From NCBI RefSeq assembly GCF_003201655.1, contig NZ_QJJU01000038.1, positions 1 to 40,769 on the forward strand: a stretch of DNA of 40,769 nt. The letters are read 5' to 3'. This document shows, piece after piece, positions 33,400 through 40,769 of the stretch. The position numbers and the translations under genes were made by a program. The notes under the pieces were generated by a model. It was not told the origin of the DNA. It was given only the letters and a program-made list of their open reading frames with translations, and did no database searches. The DNA comes from Mycolicibacterium moriokaense (GTDB taxonomy: Bacteria > Actinomycetota > Actinomycetes > Mycobacteriales > Mycobacteriaceae). Within the stretch, counting starts at the first letter, position 1. Each line of letters opens with the position of its first letter.

Positions 33400-34284
33400 G
33401 AAAATGACACATGGGACATCAACACGAGCGTGGGGTCGACCGCCCTGTTCGTTGCCACCGCGCGGGCTCTCGAGGCGCAGAAGCCCAATCCCGTCGCGAT
33501 CGATCCCTATGCCGAAGTGTTCTGCCGGGCCGCTGGCGGCGATTGGGCCGCGGTGCTCGACGGCGGCGCTCCAGACCACCCACTGAAGACGGAGTTCGGC
33601 GAGCACTTCGTGAACTTCCAGGGCGCCAGGACCCGATACTTCGACAACTACTTCCAGGCCGCTGCGGCGGCAGGGGTGCGCCAGATCGTGCTCCTCGCCG
33701 CCGGGCTCGACTCCCGCGGATACCGGCTGCCATGGCCCGACGGGACGGTCGTGTTCGAGCTCGATCAACCGCAGGTGCTGCAGTTCAAGCGGGAGGCGCT
33801 CGCTCGCCACGGTGACGCGCTGAAGGCAGAGCGCCGAGAGATTGCCGTCGACCTGCGCAGCGACTGGCCACAGGCACTGCGCGACAACGGGTTCGACCCG
33901 TCCAAGCCGTCGGCTTGGATCGCCGAGGGCCTTCTCATCTACCTGCCCGCTGCCGCCCAGCGGCAGTTGTTCACGGGCATCGACTCGCTGGCAGCGCCGG
34001 GTAGCCACCTGGCGGTCGAGGAATCAGTGCCGCTTGATACCGACGCCTTCGAGGCCAAGCGGGATGAGGAACTCGCGGGTGGCAACGACCGCACGTTCTT
34101 CACGCTCGTCTACAACGAACAGCACGCCCCCGCCCACCAGTGGTTCGGTAGCCGCGGCTGGTCGGCGGTGGCCACCCCGCTGCCCTATCAGCTGCGGTCG
34201 CTCGGTCTGCCGGTTCCTGCCGCGGATACCGACGCAGGCTTCATGACAGGCAACATCAGTCTGGTCAGCGCAATCAAGGACTGA
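33391..34284 (+). CDS. SAM-dependent methyltransferase, TIGR00027 type (Rv0281-like)
   Basis: A 297-residue member of the mycobacteria-expanded leucine carboxymethyltransferase-like group (TIGR00027). The N-terminus MRTENDTWDINTSVGSTA is diagnostic of the group. The SAM-binding segment is VLLAAGLDSRGYRL, followed by VFELDQP and WIAEGLLIYLP. Natural substrates are mostly unknown; some relatives have O-methyltransferase activity. M. tuberculosis Rv0281 belongs to this family and, as I recall, sits just before the ESX-3 cluster; here no ESX-3 gene follows. The GTG start is favoured by the diagnostic N-terminus, although the frame is open far upstream. Confidence 0.88.
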   Translation: MRTENDTWDINTSVGSTALFVATARALEAQKPNPVAIDPYAEVFCRAAGGDWAAVLDGGAPDHPLKTEFGEHFVNFQGARTRYFDNYFQAAAAAGVRQIVLLAAGLDSRGYRLPWPDGTVVFELDQPQVLQFKREALARHGDALKAERREIAVDLRSDWPQALRDNGFDPSKPSAWIAEGLLIYLPAAAQRQLFTGIDSLAAPGSHLAVEESVPLDTDAFEAKRDEELAGGNDRTFFTLVYNEQHAPAHQWFGSRGWSAVATPLPYQLRSLGLPVPAADTDAGFMTGNISLVSAIKD

Positions 34285-34298
34285 CCAGACCGGTGCGC

Positions 34299-35507
34299 TT
34301 ACACGAACATGAAGTCGCGCATGAACCGCGTCATCCGGCGCAAGTAATCGGGCTGGCTGATATGCAGGATGTGGTTGCCGGGGAACCAATGGAACGCGCA
34401 GCGATCCCAGTGCTCCCACAACAGCTCGGCCTGCTCGGGTGGTGCCAGCCGATCGCCCAGCCCGGTGATGATCAGTCGCCGGTCCTTGGGCACCAGCGGC
34501 GGATAGTTCAGCGGTGAGGAATACATCGTGGCGGCGCGAGTCGATTCGTCCTCGGTTCCGGCGATGAGGCTGCGCAACCGGACCACGTAGTTCGCGGGGA
34601 ACCACTCGTCGACGGTCCTGTCCGGCGTCACCACAGGAACATTCGGGATAACGGCCTGGATTCGGTCGTCGACGGACGCGATGAGGGCCGAGGTGTAACC
34701 GCCAAGCGACATGCCGGTAAGCGCAATCCGGTCCACGCCGGTGAACTCGAGATAGTCGATGACCGAACGGAAGTCGTGCACGGCCTGGGCCATCGCTTCG
34801 GCGAATCCTGCGAATCCGTGTGCGAAGTAGCCGTAACCACTGAACGGGGAGCCCTTTTCGGCCCGCTGCCCGTGGAACGGGAGTGTGTACAGCAGCACGT
34901 CGTACCCCGATCGATAGAACCATGGCAGCGAGAAGAACAAGCCGTTGAACAGATACGGCGATCCCATGAAGCCGTGGATCAGACACAGTGTGGGGTGCGG
35001 GCCGTCGTCGTGCACCCAGTGCTGAGCGTGCACGACGTTGTTGCGCACGTTCCCGCGCCCCCGCTCGCGCAGTGCCGGGTTGACGGCCTCGAAGCTGCTG
35101 TTGAACCGGATGTTGTGGACGCGGCCCTTGGCCATCCACTCCGCGACGGGATTGGCAGGCCGCGACGAAACCCGCGGGACTTCAGTCGGCGCCGGAAAGG
35201 ACAGGGTCGGGTCGTGCGCCTCGGCCAACTCCGCGTAGAAGCGCAGGTGGTCGCGTTCGGCGCGTGATTCGGACCGGCGAAGCGCAGACCCGACCAACGC
35301 AGGCACCATGGTGGCGATTAGCAGGGAGGCGATGGCGGTGCGCAGTGCGATGTCGGCGACGGCAGATGAATCGATGATCAACCGCTGGCGAAGCGTCAGG
35401 TCGGCGCGACGGGGCAGTCCACGCACGCTGGCATCGTCACCAGCAACATCGGGAAATGGGATCGGCGGATCGACGGGAGCTGCGTCGGAGTCCCGCAAAC
35501 TCGGCAC
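34299..35507 (-). CDS. Alpha/beta hydrolase, possibly the Rv0293c counterpart
   Basis: A 402-residue protein with a membrane-proximal hydrophobic stretch (about 50-74) and a C-terminal alpha/beta hydrolase domain from about 165. The oxyanion-type HGFMGSP is at about 178-184, the nucleophile elbow GMSLGG gives Ser267, an acid is probably in TGLGDRLAPPEQ and the His is in PGNHILHI. The N-terminal hydrophobic segment may anchor it. Its size and place before tam fit Rv0293c (400 residues, conserved), but I am not certain of that family. GTG 35507 has a leaderless -10 (TACCAT) 6 nt upstream. Confidence 0.82.
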   Translation of the reverse strand: MPSLRDSDAAPVDPPIPFPDVAGDDASVRGLPRRADLTLRQRLIIDSSAVADIALRTAIASLLIATMVPALVGSALRRSESRAERDHLRFYAELAEAHDPTLSFPAPTEVPRVSSRPANPVAEWMAKGRVHNIRFNSSFEAVNPALRERGRGNVRNNVVHAQHWVHDDGPHPTLCLIHGFMGSPYLFNGLFFSLPWFYRSGYDVLLYTLPFHGQRAEKGSPFSGYGYFAHGFAGFAEAMAQAVHDFRSVIDYLEFTGVDRIALTGMSLGGYTSALIASVDDRIQAVIPNVPVVTPDRTVDEWFPANYVVRLRSLIAGTEDESTRAATMYSSPLNYPPLVPKDRRLIITGLGDRLAPPEQAELLWEHWDRCAFHWFPGNHILHISQPDYLRRMTRFMRDFMFV

Positions 35508-35513
35508 ATCCGC

Positions 35514-35519
35514 ATGGTA
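35514..35519 (-). promoter_or_regulatory. Leaderless -10 element of the alpha/beta hydrolase
   Basis: Minus-strand TACCAT ends 6 nt before the GTG at 35507; no Shine-Dalgarno is present. The site lies in the 16-bp gap after the GT39 gene and gives the hydrolase its own promoter. Confidence 0.5.
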
Positions 35520-35523
35520 ACCG

Positions 35524-37377
35524 TCAGGACAGGCGGTAGACCGTCGATCCGCCGATCACCGTGCCGGGATAGTTCGCAGCGACCCAGTCGGCGATCTCGC
35601 GCGTGTGCGACACGGTATGCAGGGTGCTGCGGATGACGTCACCATGGGTGGCCGCCGTCGGCCCGCGCCCTGCCGCGACGTAGTACGAGATTTTGTCCGC
35701 GTCTATGTCGTCGATGAACTGCTGCAGCGTCGGCACCGGGTCGCCGCTCCAGCCGCCGACGGCCATCACCGATGTACCGGAGGCGATTTCGAGTTCCGCT
35801 GCCGACTGTGAACCGTTCGTCGCCGCCGACCACCGAGTGTGGGTCGCAGCCAGCAGACCTGCCAGATCGGAGTTGGTTGCTTCGTCGTTCGTCCAGACAC
35901 CGGACACCTTCGACGACCGGAACGCTGTCGGCGTTGTCCCGTGGTGCGGCGTCGCGGCGGTCGCGACGGAAACCGCGGCGGTGCTGGCCAGCCCGGCCAC
36001 GCACGCGGCGACCAGCGCGACTACCGGTGGGCGCGGCCACAACATAGCCGCGGCGCTGACGGCGGCCAATCCGGCGACCATCCACGGTAGCCATACTGAG
36101 CCAAAGGCGTTGCGGTGCAACAAGAGAGCAGACGGGCCCGCGGCCAACACGATCATCGCCGCGAGTGCGCAGCGGCCGTCCCAGCTGGACCTCCGCCGCC
36201 ACGCCCACACCGCACCGATGCCCACCAGGCCAGCAAGCGCAGGAGCCAGGGCGACTGTGTAATACGGGTGGACCATTCCGCCCATGAAGCTGAACACCAC
36301 ACCGGTAAGGACCAGCCATGTGCCCCACATCAGCAACGCGCACAACTCGCCGCGGCTCAGCGCGCGACGCGCGGCCAGATAGATCCCGAATGCGATGACG
36401 AACAACGCCACGACGATCAGCCAGGATATTTCGTTGGCCATCTCGCCGGTGAACAACCGGTGCAGCCCTGAATGCGCGCCGAACATGGGTACGGTCGAGC
36501 CGCCCCAGTTGCCGCCCAGCGAGTTTGTCTCGCGATGATGGCCGAGGAGGCGATTGATCCCGTTGTAGCCCAACGCCAGATCGAGCACCGTGTTGTCCGT
36601 CGACCCGCCGATATACGGGCGCGCGCTCACCGGGGTCAGTTGCACCGCGAGCACCCACCAGCCTGCCGCGGCAATAAGCGCTCCCACCGCACCGAGCAGG
36701 TGAAGCGCACGTTTGGGCCACGACGTCGGCGCGCAAAGCAGATACGCAAGACCGAAGCCGGGCAGCACAAGGAAGCCCTGCATCATCTTGGTGAGAAACG
36801 CGAAACCCATTGCGACGCCGACGAGTAGCAGCCACTGCCACGAAGCGGAAGGCGTTGCTCGCATCAGGCAGTAGGCGGCGACCGTCAGCAACAGCACCAG
36901 TAGCGCGTCGGGGTTGTTGAAGCGGAACATCAACGCCGCCGCCGGCGTGCCTGCCAGAACCGCACCGGCCAGCAGTCCCGCGGCCGCACCGTGGTTGGGG
37001 TCGGCGAAGGCGCGACGCACTGCGGCATAAAGCACAGCGACGGCGGCCACGCCCATCAGCGCCTGCGGCGCCATGACGGACCAACTGTTCATGCCGAACA
37101 GGCGCACCGACAATCCGGTCACCCACAGCGACGCGGGAGGCTTGTCGACCGTGATGAAGTTCTGCGCGTCGAGCGATCCGAAGAACCAGGCCGACCAGCT
37201 CTGCGCGCCTGCCTGCGCGGCCGCCGCGTAGAAGGTATTGCCGTAGCCGCTGGCCGACAGGTTCCACAGGTACATAACGGCCGTCGCCGCAAGAAGTCCT
37301 GCAAGGGTCCACCGCGGCCACCCAGCGGTGCGAACTGCCGTCTCTGTGGCGACTGGTCTGTCGTCGAGGGCAGTCAC
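35524..37377 (-). CDS. GT39/ArnT-like membrane glycosyltransferase
   Basis: A 617-residue polytopic protein with about 12 hydrophobic segments, then a soluble tail from about 470. The early loop after the first segment (GNTFYAAAAQAGAQSWSAWF, then LDAQNFITVDKPP) matches dolichyl-phosphate-mannose/aminoarabinose transferase-like GT39/PMT_2 enzymes; the Asp residues in this loop are the expected catalytic site. It should transfer a sugar from a polyprenyl-phosphate donor to an envelope acceptor. It starts at a GTG. It lies between the alpha/beta hydrolase and tam, and I do not recall a gene here in M. tuberculosis. Confidence 0.87.
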   Translation of the reverse strand: MTALDDRPVATETAVRTAGWPRWTLAGLLAATAVMYLWNLSASGYGNTFYAAAAQAGAQSWSAWFFGSLDAQNFITVDKPPASLWVTGLSVRLFGMNSWSVMAPQALMGVAAVAVLYAAVRRAFADPNHGAAAGLLAGAVLAGTPAAALMFRFNNPDALLVLLLTVAAYCLMRATPSASWQWLLLVGVAMGFAFLTKMMQGFLVLPGFGLAYLLCAPTSWPKRALHLLGAVGALIAAAGWWVLAVQLTPVSARPYIGGSTDNTVLDLALGYNGINRLLGHHRETNSLGGNWGGSTVPMFGAHSGLHRLFTGEMANEISWLIVVALFVIAFGIYLAARRALSRGELCALLMWGTWLVLTGVVFSFMGGMVHPYYTVALAPALAGLVGIGAVWAWRRRSSWDGRCALAAMIVLAAGPSALLLHRNAFGSVWLPWMVAGLAAVSAAAMLWPRPPVVALVAACVAGLASTAAVSVATAATPHHGTTPTAFRSSKVSGVWTNDEATNSDLAGLLAATHTRWSAATNGSQSAAELEIASGTSVMAVGGWSGDPVPTLQQFIDDIDADKISYYVAAGRGPTAATHGDVIRSTLHTVSHTREIADWVAANYPGTVIGGSTVYRLS

Positions 37378-37466
37378 GACTGCATACGGTGCCGGTCTTT
37401 ACCAGGCGCAGGCTTGTGCCACAGCTGCGAACACGCTGTGAATTTCGTGGATGCGAAACTGGCGCT

Positions 37467-38237
37467 ATGTGGAATCCCGACGTCTATCTGGCCTTCGCCG
37501 ACCATCGCGGTCGCCCGTTTTTCGATCTGCTGTCGCGGGTCGGGGCTGAGGCGCCGCGCCGGGTGGCCGACCTCGGCTGCGGCCCCGGCAATCTCACGGT
37601 CACCCTGGGGGAGCGCTGGCCGGACGCCGTCGTCGAGGCATGGGACAGCTCACAGGAGATGGTGGACGCGGCCCGCGAACGCGGTGTCGATGCTCATGTC
37701 GGCGACGTGCGCACGTGGACACCGCAACCCGACACCGATGTCGTGGTGACCAATGCCACGCTGCAGTGGGTGCCCGAACACGCCGAGCTACTTGTGCGGT
37801 GGGCTGGACAGCTCGCCGCCGGATCGTGGATTGCCATGCAGGTGCCTGGAAACTTCGACGCACCGTCGCATCGGGCCGTCCGTGAGCTGGCCCGCCGGGA
37901 TGAATGGTCGGAGCCGTTGCGGGACTTCCCGTTTCGTGAGGGTCAGGTCGACTCACCTTCGGGATATGCCGAGCTTCTCGGTGACGCCGGCTGCGCCGTC
38001 GACGCGTGGGAGACCACGTATATCCACGAACTCAGCGGCGAAAACCCGGTGCTGGAGTGGATTACCGGCACTGCGCTGCGGCCGGTGAGGAGCCGGCTGA
38101 ACGACGAACAGTGGGAGCGGTTTCGGCAAGACCTGATCCCGATGCTCGACGCGGCCTATCCGGTGCGCGCAGACGGCAAGACGCTGTTCCCGTTCCGTCG
38201 CATCTTCGTGGTGGCTCGCGTGGAATCAGGTGGGTAG
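37467..38237 (+). CDS. tam: Trans-aconitate 2-methyltransferase
   Basis: A 256-residue SAM-dependent methyltransferase. Motif I VADLGCGPGN (33-42), VEAWDSSQEMVD and NATLQWVPEH are characteristic of Tam, which methylates trans-aconitate, an aconitase inhibitor formed spontaneously from cis-aconitate. Its small size, starting directly with MWNPDVYLAFADHRGRPF, and its position divergent from the GT39 gene and before stf0 match Rv0294. It overlaps the convergent stf0 gene by 12 nt. Confidence 0.9.
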   Translation: MWNPDVYLAFADHRGRPFFDLLSRVGAEAPRRVADLGCGPGNLTVTLGERWPDAVVEAWDSSQEMVDAARERGVDAHVGDVRTWTPQPDTDVVVTNATLQWVPEHAELLVRWAGQLAAGSWIAMQVPGNFDAPSHRAVRELARRDEWSEPLRDFPFREGQVDSPSGYAELLGDAGCAVDAWETTYIHELSGENPVLEWITGTALRPVRSRLNDEQWERFRQDLIPMLDAAYPVRADGKTLFPFRRIFVVARVESGG

Positions 38238-39026
38238 CCCCTCCCTTTCGGCGTCTTCCCGATAGCGGTCTACCCATTCGTCGGAGCGTTGATCGGCCTG
38301 GCGTTCCAGCACAGGGGGCGGTGCAAGCCGCGGGTCCTGTCCCAGCGCCTCGAGGATGGTGGCGACGTACGTGGTGAGGTTGCGCCAGAGCACGGGGTAC
38401 GAGATTTCGATCGGCTCGATGTTCTCCTCGTCGAACCAGGCTCGCCAACTCTTTTCCTGTTCGCGCATCAGCGTGACGACGTGTGCGATTGCCGCGGAAT
38501 GATACTCAGCGCGGGAGTCGCGCGTCGGATCTGGTCTTCCGCGCCAGACGCGGGTCTGCACCGCGCGCCAGAACGAAACTGCTTGGGAGACCACGTCGGG
38601 CCGGTAGACGTGCACGAGAACCGGATCGCTGCCGATGACGTCGCGGATCGCGGAGAGTAATCCGTCACCGGAACGGTCGGGCAGGCCTGCGGCGCGCTGC
38701 AGGAGCAGCGGCGTTTGGTTCCACATCAGCTTGCCGCCCCAGATGCCATTGGGGGTGCGGCCTACGGTGCGGGTGTAGTCACGCCAGATCTCGGGCGGCG
38801 CAAGGTCCGGCTTGCCCTCGTCGAGCGGATCGAGCAGTCGGAGAATCGACTCGTCTTCCACGCCGTCGAACCACTGCCTCGGCTGCGGCGATTGGCTTGT
38901 CGTAGGCAGGTATTGGAAGAACTCGCCGGGTTCGCCTGCCACACCGGTGGCTCGCAATGATTCGACAAGCAGCGTGCTGCCACTGCGCTGCGATGCAAGC
39001 ACAAGGTATGCCGTGTGGGCTGACAT
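38226..39026 (-). CDS. stf0: Trehalose 2-sulfotransferase Stf0
   Basis: A 266-residue PAPS-dependent sulfotransferase. The 5'-phosphosulfate loop LASQRSGSTLL is at residues 10-20, the 3'-phosphate contact is probably in VLVHVYRPDVVSQAVSFW, and LRATGVAGEPGEFF follows the first loop. Stf0 (Rv0295c in M. tuberculosis, also in M. smegmatis) makes trehalose-2-sulfate, the first step toward sulfolipid-1 in pathogens. Its length agrees with the family. TAGGCT lies 6 nt before the ATG, indicating a leaderless transcript separate from the sulfatase gene upstream (68 nt away). Confidence 0.92.
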   Translation of the reverse strand: MSAHTAYLVLASQRSGSTLLVESLRATGVAGEPGEFFQYLPTTSQSPQPRQWFDGVEDESILRLLDPLDEGKPDLAPPEIWRDYTRTVGRTPNGIWGGKLMWNQTPLLLQRAAGLPDRSGDGLLSAIRDVIGSDPVLVHVYRPDVVSQAVSFWRAVQTRVWRGRPDPTRDSRAEYHSAAIAHVVTLMREQEKSWRAWFDEENIEPIEISYPVLWRNLTTYVATILEALGQDPRLAPPPVLERQADQRSDEWVDRYREDAEREGLPT

Positions 39027-39032
39027 GCGCGT

Positions 39033-39038
39033 AGCCTA
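39033..39038 (-). promoter_or_regulatory. Leaderless -10 element of stf0
   Basis: Minus-strand TAGGCT ends 6 nt before the stf0 ATG at 39026. The gap also holds repeated GTAATA sequences upstream of this element. Confidence 0.5.
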
Positions 39039-39094
39039 ATCGCAACCAAATGGCCTGGCAGAGGTAGTTATTACGATCACCGTGAGTAAAACTA

Positions 39095-40462
39095 TTACCC
39101 GGGACTGTGGTCGTTTTCGATGCCGCGCTCCGCGGCGATCGCCTCGCGGCTGGTGAGATGGGGACCGTGAACCTGTAGATAAGTTTCGGTGTAGCGCTCC
39201 GCAATTCGAGTGCCGGCGAATTCGGACGGAATGACGTCGTTGGTCTTCTGGCGCCAGTCGTTCAGGAGTAGCGCGAGGTCATCGGCGATCGCCTCGGCCT
39301 TGTCGGTGACGTCGGGCCCAAGAAGGTTGTGCGACTCCGTCGGATCCTCGACGAGGTCGTACAGTTCGCGCGCTGGTCGCTGGTCGTGCAGCAGTGGCGC
39401 CATTGCGCGGCCAGGTGCGCTTTCGGCGATATCCCACGGCAGGTCGAGTAGCGGCCGCGACGCGTAGTTCTCGATATAGCTGTACTCCTTCGTCCGGATG
39501 GCGCGGATCGGATCGAACGAGTCGTGATACGTCTTTGTGGTGTAGACCTCGGTGCGCACCGGCTCTTTGGGTGAAGTTCGCAGATTGCGCGCATGCGATA
39601 TGCCGTCGACGTCACCGGGAATCTCGAGGCCGAGCAGTTCGAGGAGCGTCGGCAGCAGGTCGACACCGCTGAACAGTTCGTCGTACACCAGAGGCTCGAT
39701 CCGCGCGTTGCGCGGCGGCCGCACGATCATCGCGATTCCGGTGCCCGCGTCGTACAGCGTCGACTTGGCCCGCGGAAGCGCAGGGCCGTGGTCAGTCATG
39801 AAGACCACCCATGTCGATTGGTCGAGGCCCGATTGTTCCAGCGTGTCGAGCAGTCGCCCGACCGCGGCGTCGGCTACCGAGATCGACCCGTAGAACTCGG
39901 CAAGGTCCTGCCGAACGTCGGCGGTGTCGGGCAGGTAGTCGGGCACCGCAACGTCATCGGCCTCGGCGGGCTCGTAGCGGTCGCGCGGATAGGGCCGGTG
40001 CGTCTCGAAGAAACCCGCGGTGAGCAGGAACGGCTGCTCGCCAGCGGCGGCGAGCCACTGGGTGGCGTGTTCGACGACGTATTCGCAGTAGGAGTTCGAC
40101 ACGTCGAATTCTTTGAAGCCGAGCCTCGAGGGGTATGACGTCTCATGCTGCATTCCGAATAGCGCTGTGTACCAACCTGATTCGGACAATATGTGGGGCA
40201 GTGTTTGGACGCCTGCGCGGTACTCCCAGCCGTGATGCGCGAGGCCAACCAGGCCGTTGTTCTGCGGATAGCGGCCGGTGAACAGGGAGCCGCGCGACGG
40301 CGAGCACAGCGGGGCTGTGGCGTGCGCATGGGTGAACAGGATGCCTTCGGCGGCGAGCTGATCCAGCCGAGGGCTGGAGACGTCCGTGTGGCCGTACGCG
40401 CCGAGGTAGCGGCCGAGGTCATGCCAGTGGACGAGCAGCACGTTGTCGCGTCGCTCGGTCAC
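39095..40462 (-). CDS. Type I sulfatase (Rv0296c-like)
   Basis: A 455-residue formylglycine-dependent sulfatase. Cys53 in LCSPSRGSLFTGR is the C-x-P-S-R residue converted to formylglycine by the generating enzyme. Metal ligands are probably His14/Asp15 near the N-terminus and the Asp/His in FMTDHGPALPRAKS. It hydrolyses sulfate esters; no signal peptide is seen, so it appears cytoplasmic. GGAAGGACAG precedes the GTG start. It lies upstream of stf0 on the same strand, as Rv0296c does with Rv0295c, and may recycle sulfated sugars or lipids; the substrate is unknown. Confidence 0.9.
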   Translation of the reverse strand: MTERRDNVLLVHWHDLGRYLGAYGHTDVSSPRLDQLAAEGILFTHAHATAPLCSPSRGSLFTGRYPQNNGLVGLAHHGWEYRAGVQTLPHILSESGWYTALFGMQHETSYPSRLGFKEFDVSNSYCEYVVEHATQWLAAAGEQPFLLTAGFFETHRPYPRDRYEPAEADDVAVPDYLPDTADVRQDLAEFYGSISVADAAVGRLLDTLEQSGLDQSTWVVFMTDHGPALPRAKSTLYDAGTGIAMIVRPPRNARIEPLVYDELFSGVDLLPTLLELLGLEIPGDVDGISHARNLRTSPKEPVRTEVYTTKTYHDSFDPIRAIRTKEYSYIENYASRPLLDLPWDIAESAPGRAMAPLLHDQRPARELYDLVEDPTESHNLLGPDVTDKAEAIADDLALLLNDWRQKTNDVIPSEFAGTRIAERYTETYLQVHGPHLTSREAIAAERGIENDHSPG

Positions 40463-40541
40463 TGTCTGTCCTTCCTGTCCCGTCGGTACACCGAACAGTG
40501 CTTATCGGGATCCGGCAACCCTTTGGCTCACCGAGAGCAAC

Positions 40542-40568
40542 TTATCCACAGTTGGTATTTCATCCACA
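40542..40568 (+). other. DnaA-box-like TTATCCACA and a half copy
   Basis: TTATCCACA (40542-40550) is a perfect DnaA-box consensus, and ATCCACA recurs at 40562-40568. They sit before the HNH gene; such sequences can occur upstream of 13E12-type genes, so an origin function is not implied. Confidence 0.4.
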
Positions 40569-40631
40569 GGTTGGGGTCCAGGTGGGTGGTCGAGGGTGTC
40601 TTGGTCGGGGGCAGTACGTAGTTTCGCTCAT

Positions 40632-40769
40632 ATGTTCGATGGTTCGTTGCCGGAGATTGGCGGTCTGACTGCGTTGGATGACGCGGCGTTGGTCGATGCT
40701 GCCGTGGGCTGGGCGCGGACGGAGAACGCGGCGTGTGCGCGCAAGACCGCGGTGATGGCCGAGTTGTTC
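40632..40769 (+). CDS. DUF222/HNH endonuclease, 13E12 family (5' part only)
   Basis: The first 46 codons are open to the window edge. The opening MFDGSLPEIGGLTALDD, followed by an Ala-rich helix with GWARTENAACARKTAVMAE, is typical of the DUF222 N-terminal domain of actinobacterial HNH proteins of the 13E12 repeat family. The HNH domain would lie beyond the window. TAGTTT lies 7 nt before the ATG, so it may be leaderless. The family is present in many copies in mycobacterial genomes and includes an integration target for the phiRv1 prophage. Confidence 0.75.
   Translation, partial: MFDGSLPEIGGLTALDDAALVDAAVGWARTENAACARKTAVMAELF

Noticed and set aside
35639..37321. A 560-codon minus-strand open frame
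   Set aside because: It is in another frame of the GT39 gene, is Arg/Gly-rich and lacks the membrane segments and motifs of the true frame.
40542..40568. A replication origin
   Set aside because: Only one full and one partial DnaA-like box are present, with no AT-rich unwinding region or dnaA/dnaN neighbours.

Overview
The window is high-GC DNA from a mycobacterium, most likely an environmental fast grower of the Mycolicibacterium type. Support comes from the gene content: many fadD/fadE lipid genes, TetR-controlled operons, small secreted proteins, GTG starts, and leaderless -10 elements lying 6 nt before start codons. The order of about 12 genes also matches what I recall of the M. tuberculosis segments Rv0269c-Rv0276, Rv0281, Rv0293c(?) and Rv0294-Rv0296c. 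No RNA gene, insertion sequence or CRISPR array was seen. No stretch longer than 300 bases lacks a gene.

Layout. (1) 1-12857 is an accessory catabolic region: an old-yellow-enzyme reductase, two SDRs, a cupin, an SMP-30-type putative lactonase, an acyl-CoA ligase, a HAPMO-like Baeyer-Villiger monooxygenase, a TetR regulator, a CocE-type lipoprotein hydrolase and an MHS-type transporter. Together they could take a cyclic alcohol or ketone through a lactone to an acyl-CoA; this is inference. (2) 12924-17466 is mixed: a Pro/Thr-tailed secreted protein, an AzgA-like purine permease, an acyl-CoA dehydrogenase behind a near-ideal TetR-type operator, a GAP/Sap-like membrane protein and a STAS protein. 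(3) 17583-20577 holds a stand-alone LigD-type polymerase (Rv0269c-like) divergent from fadD2, both apparently leaderless. (4) 20778-24906 separates fadD2 from fadE6, which are neighbours in M. tuberculosis. It encodes LysR, an APC permease, an aminotransferase closely resembling (R)-selective amine transaminases, and two small proteins. (5) 24985-32747 is the fadE6-Rv0276-like lipid block, with an added D-2-hydroxyacid dehydrogenase and an added membrane protein. (6) 32749-40462 holds two methyltransferases, an alpha/beta hydrolase, a GT39-type membrane protein, tam, the trehalose sulfotransferase stf0 and a sulfatase. (7) The right edge cuts a DUF222/HNH (13E12-type) gene.

The points most worth following are: the absence of the ESX-3 cluster from the place it occupies in M. 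tuberculosis; the candidate cyclic-ketone/lactone pathway; the candidate amine-uptake and (R)-transaminase operon with a LysR-type palindrome; and a family of leaderless promoters with identical geometry.
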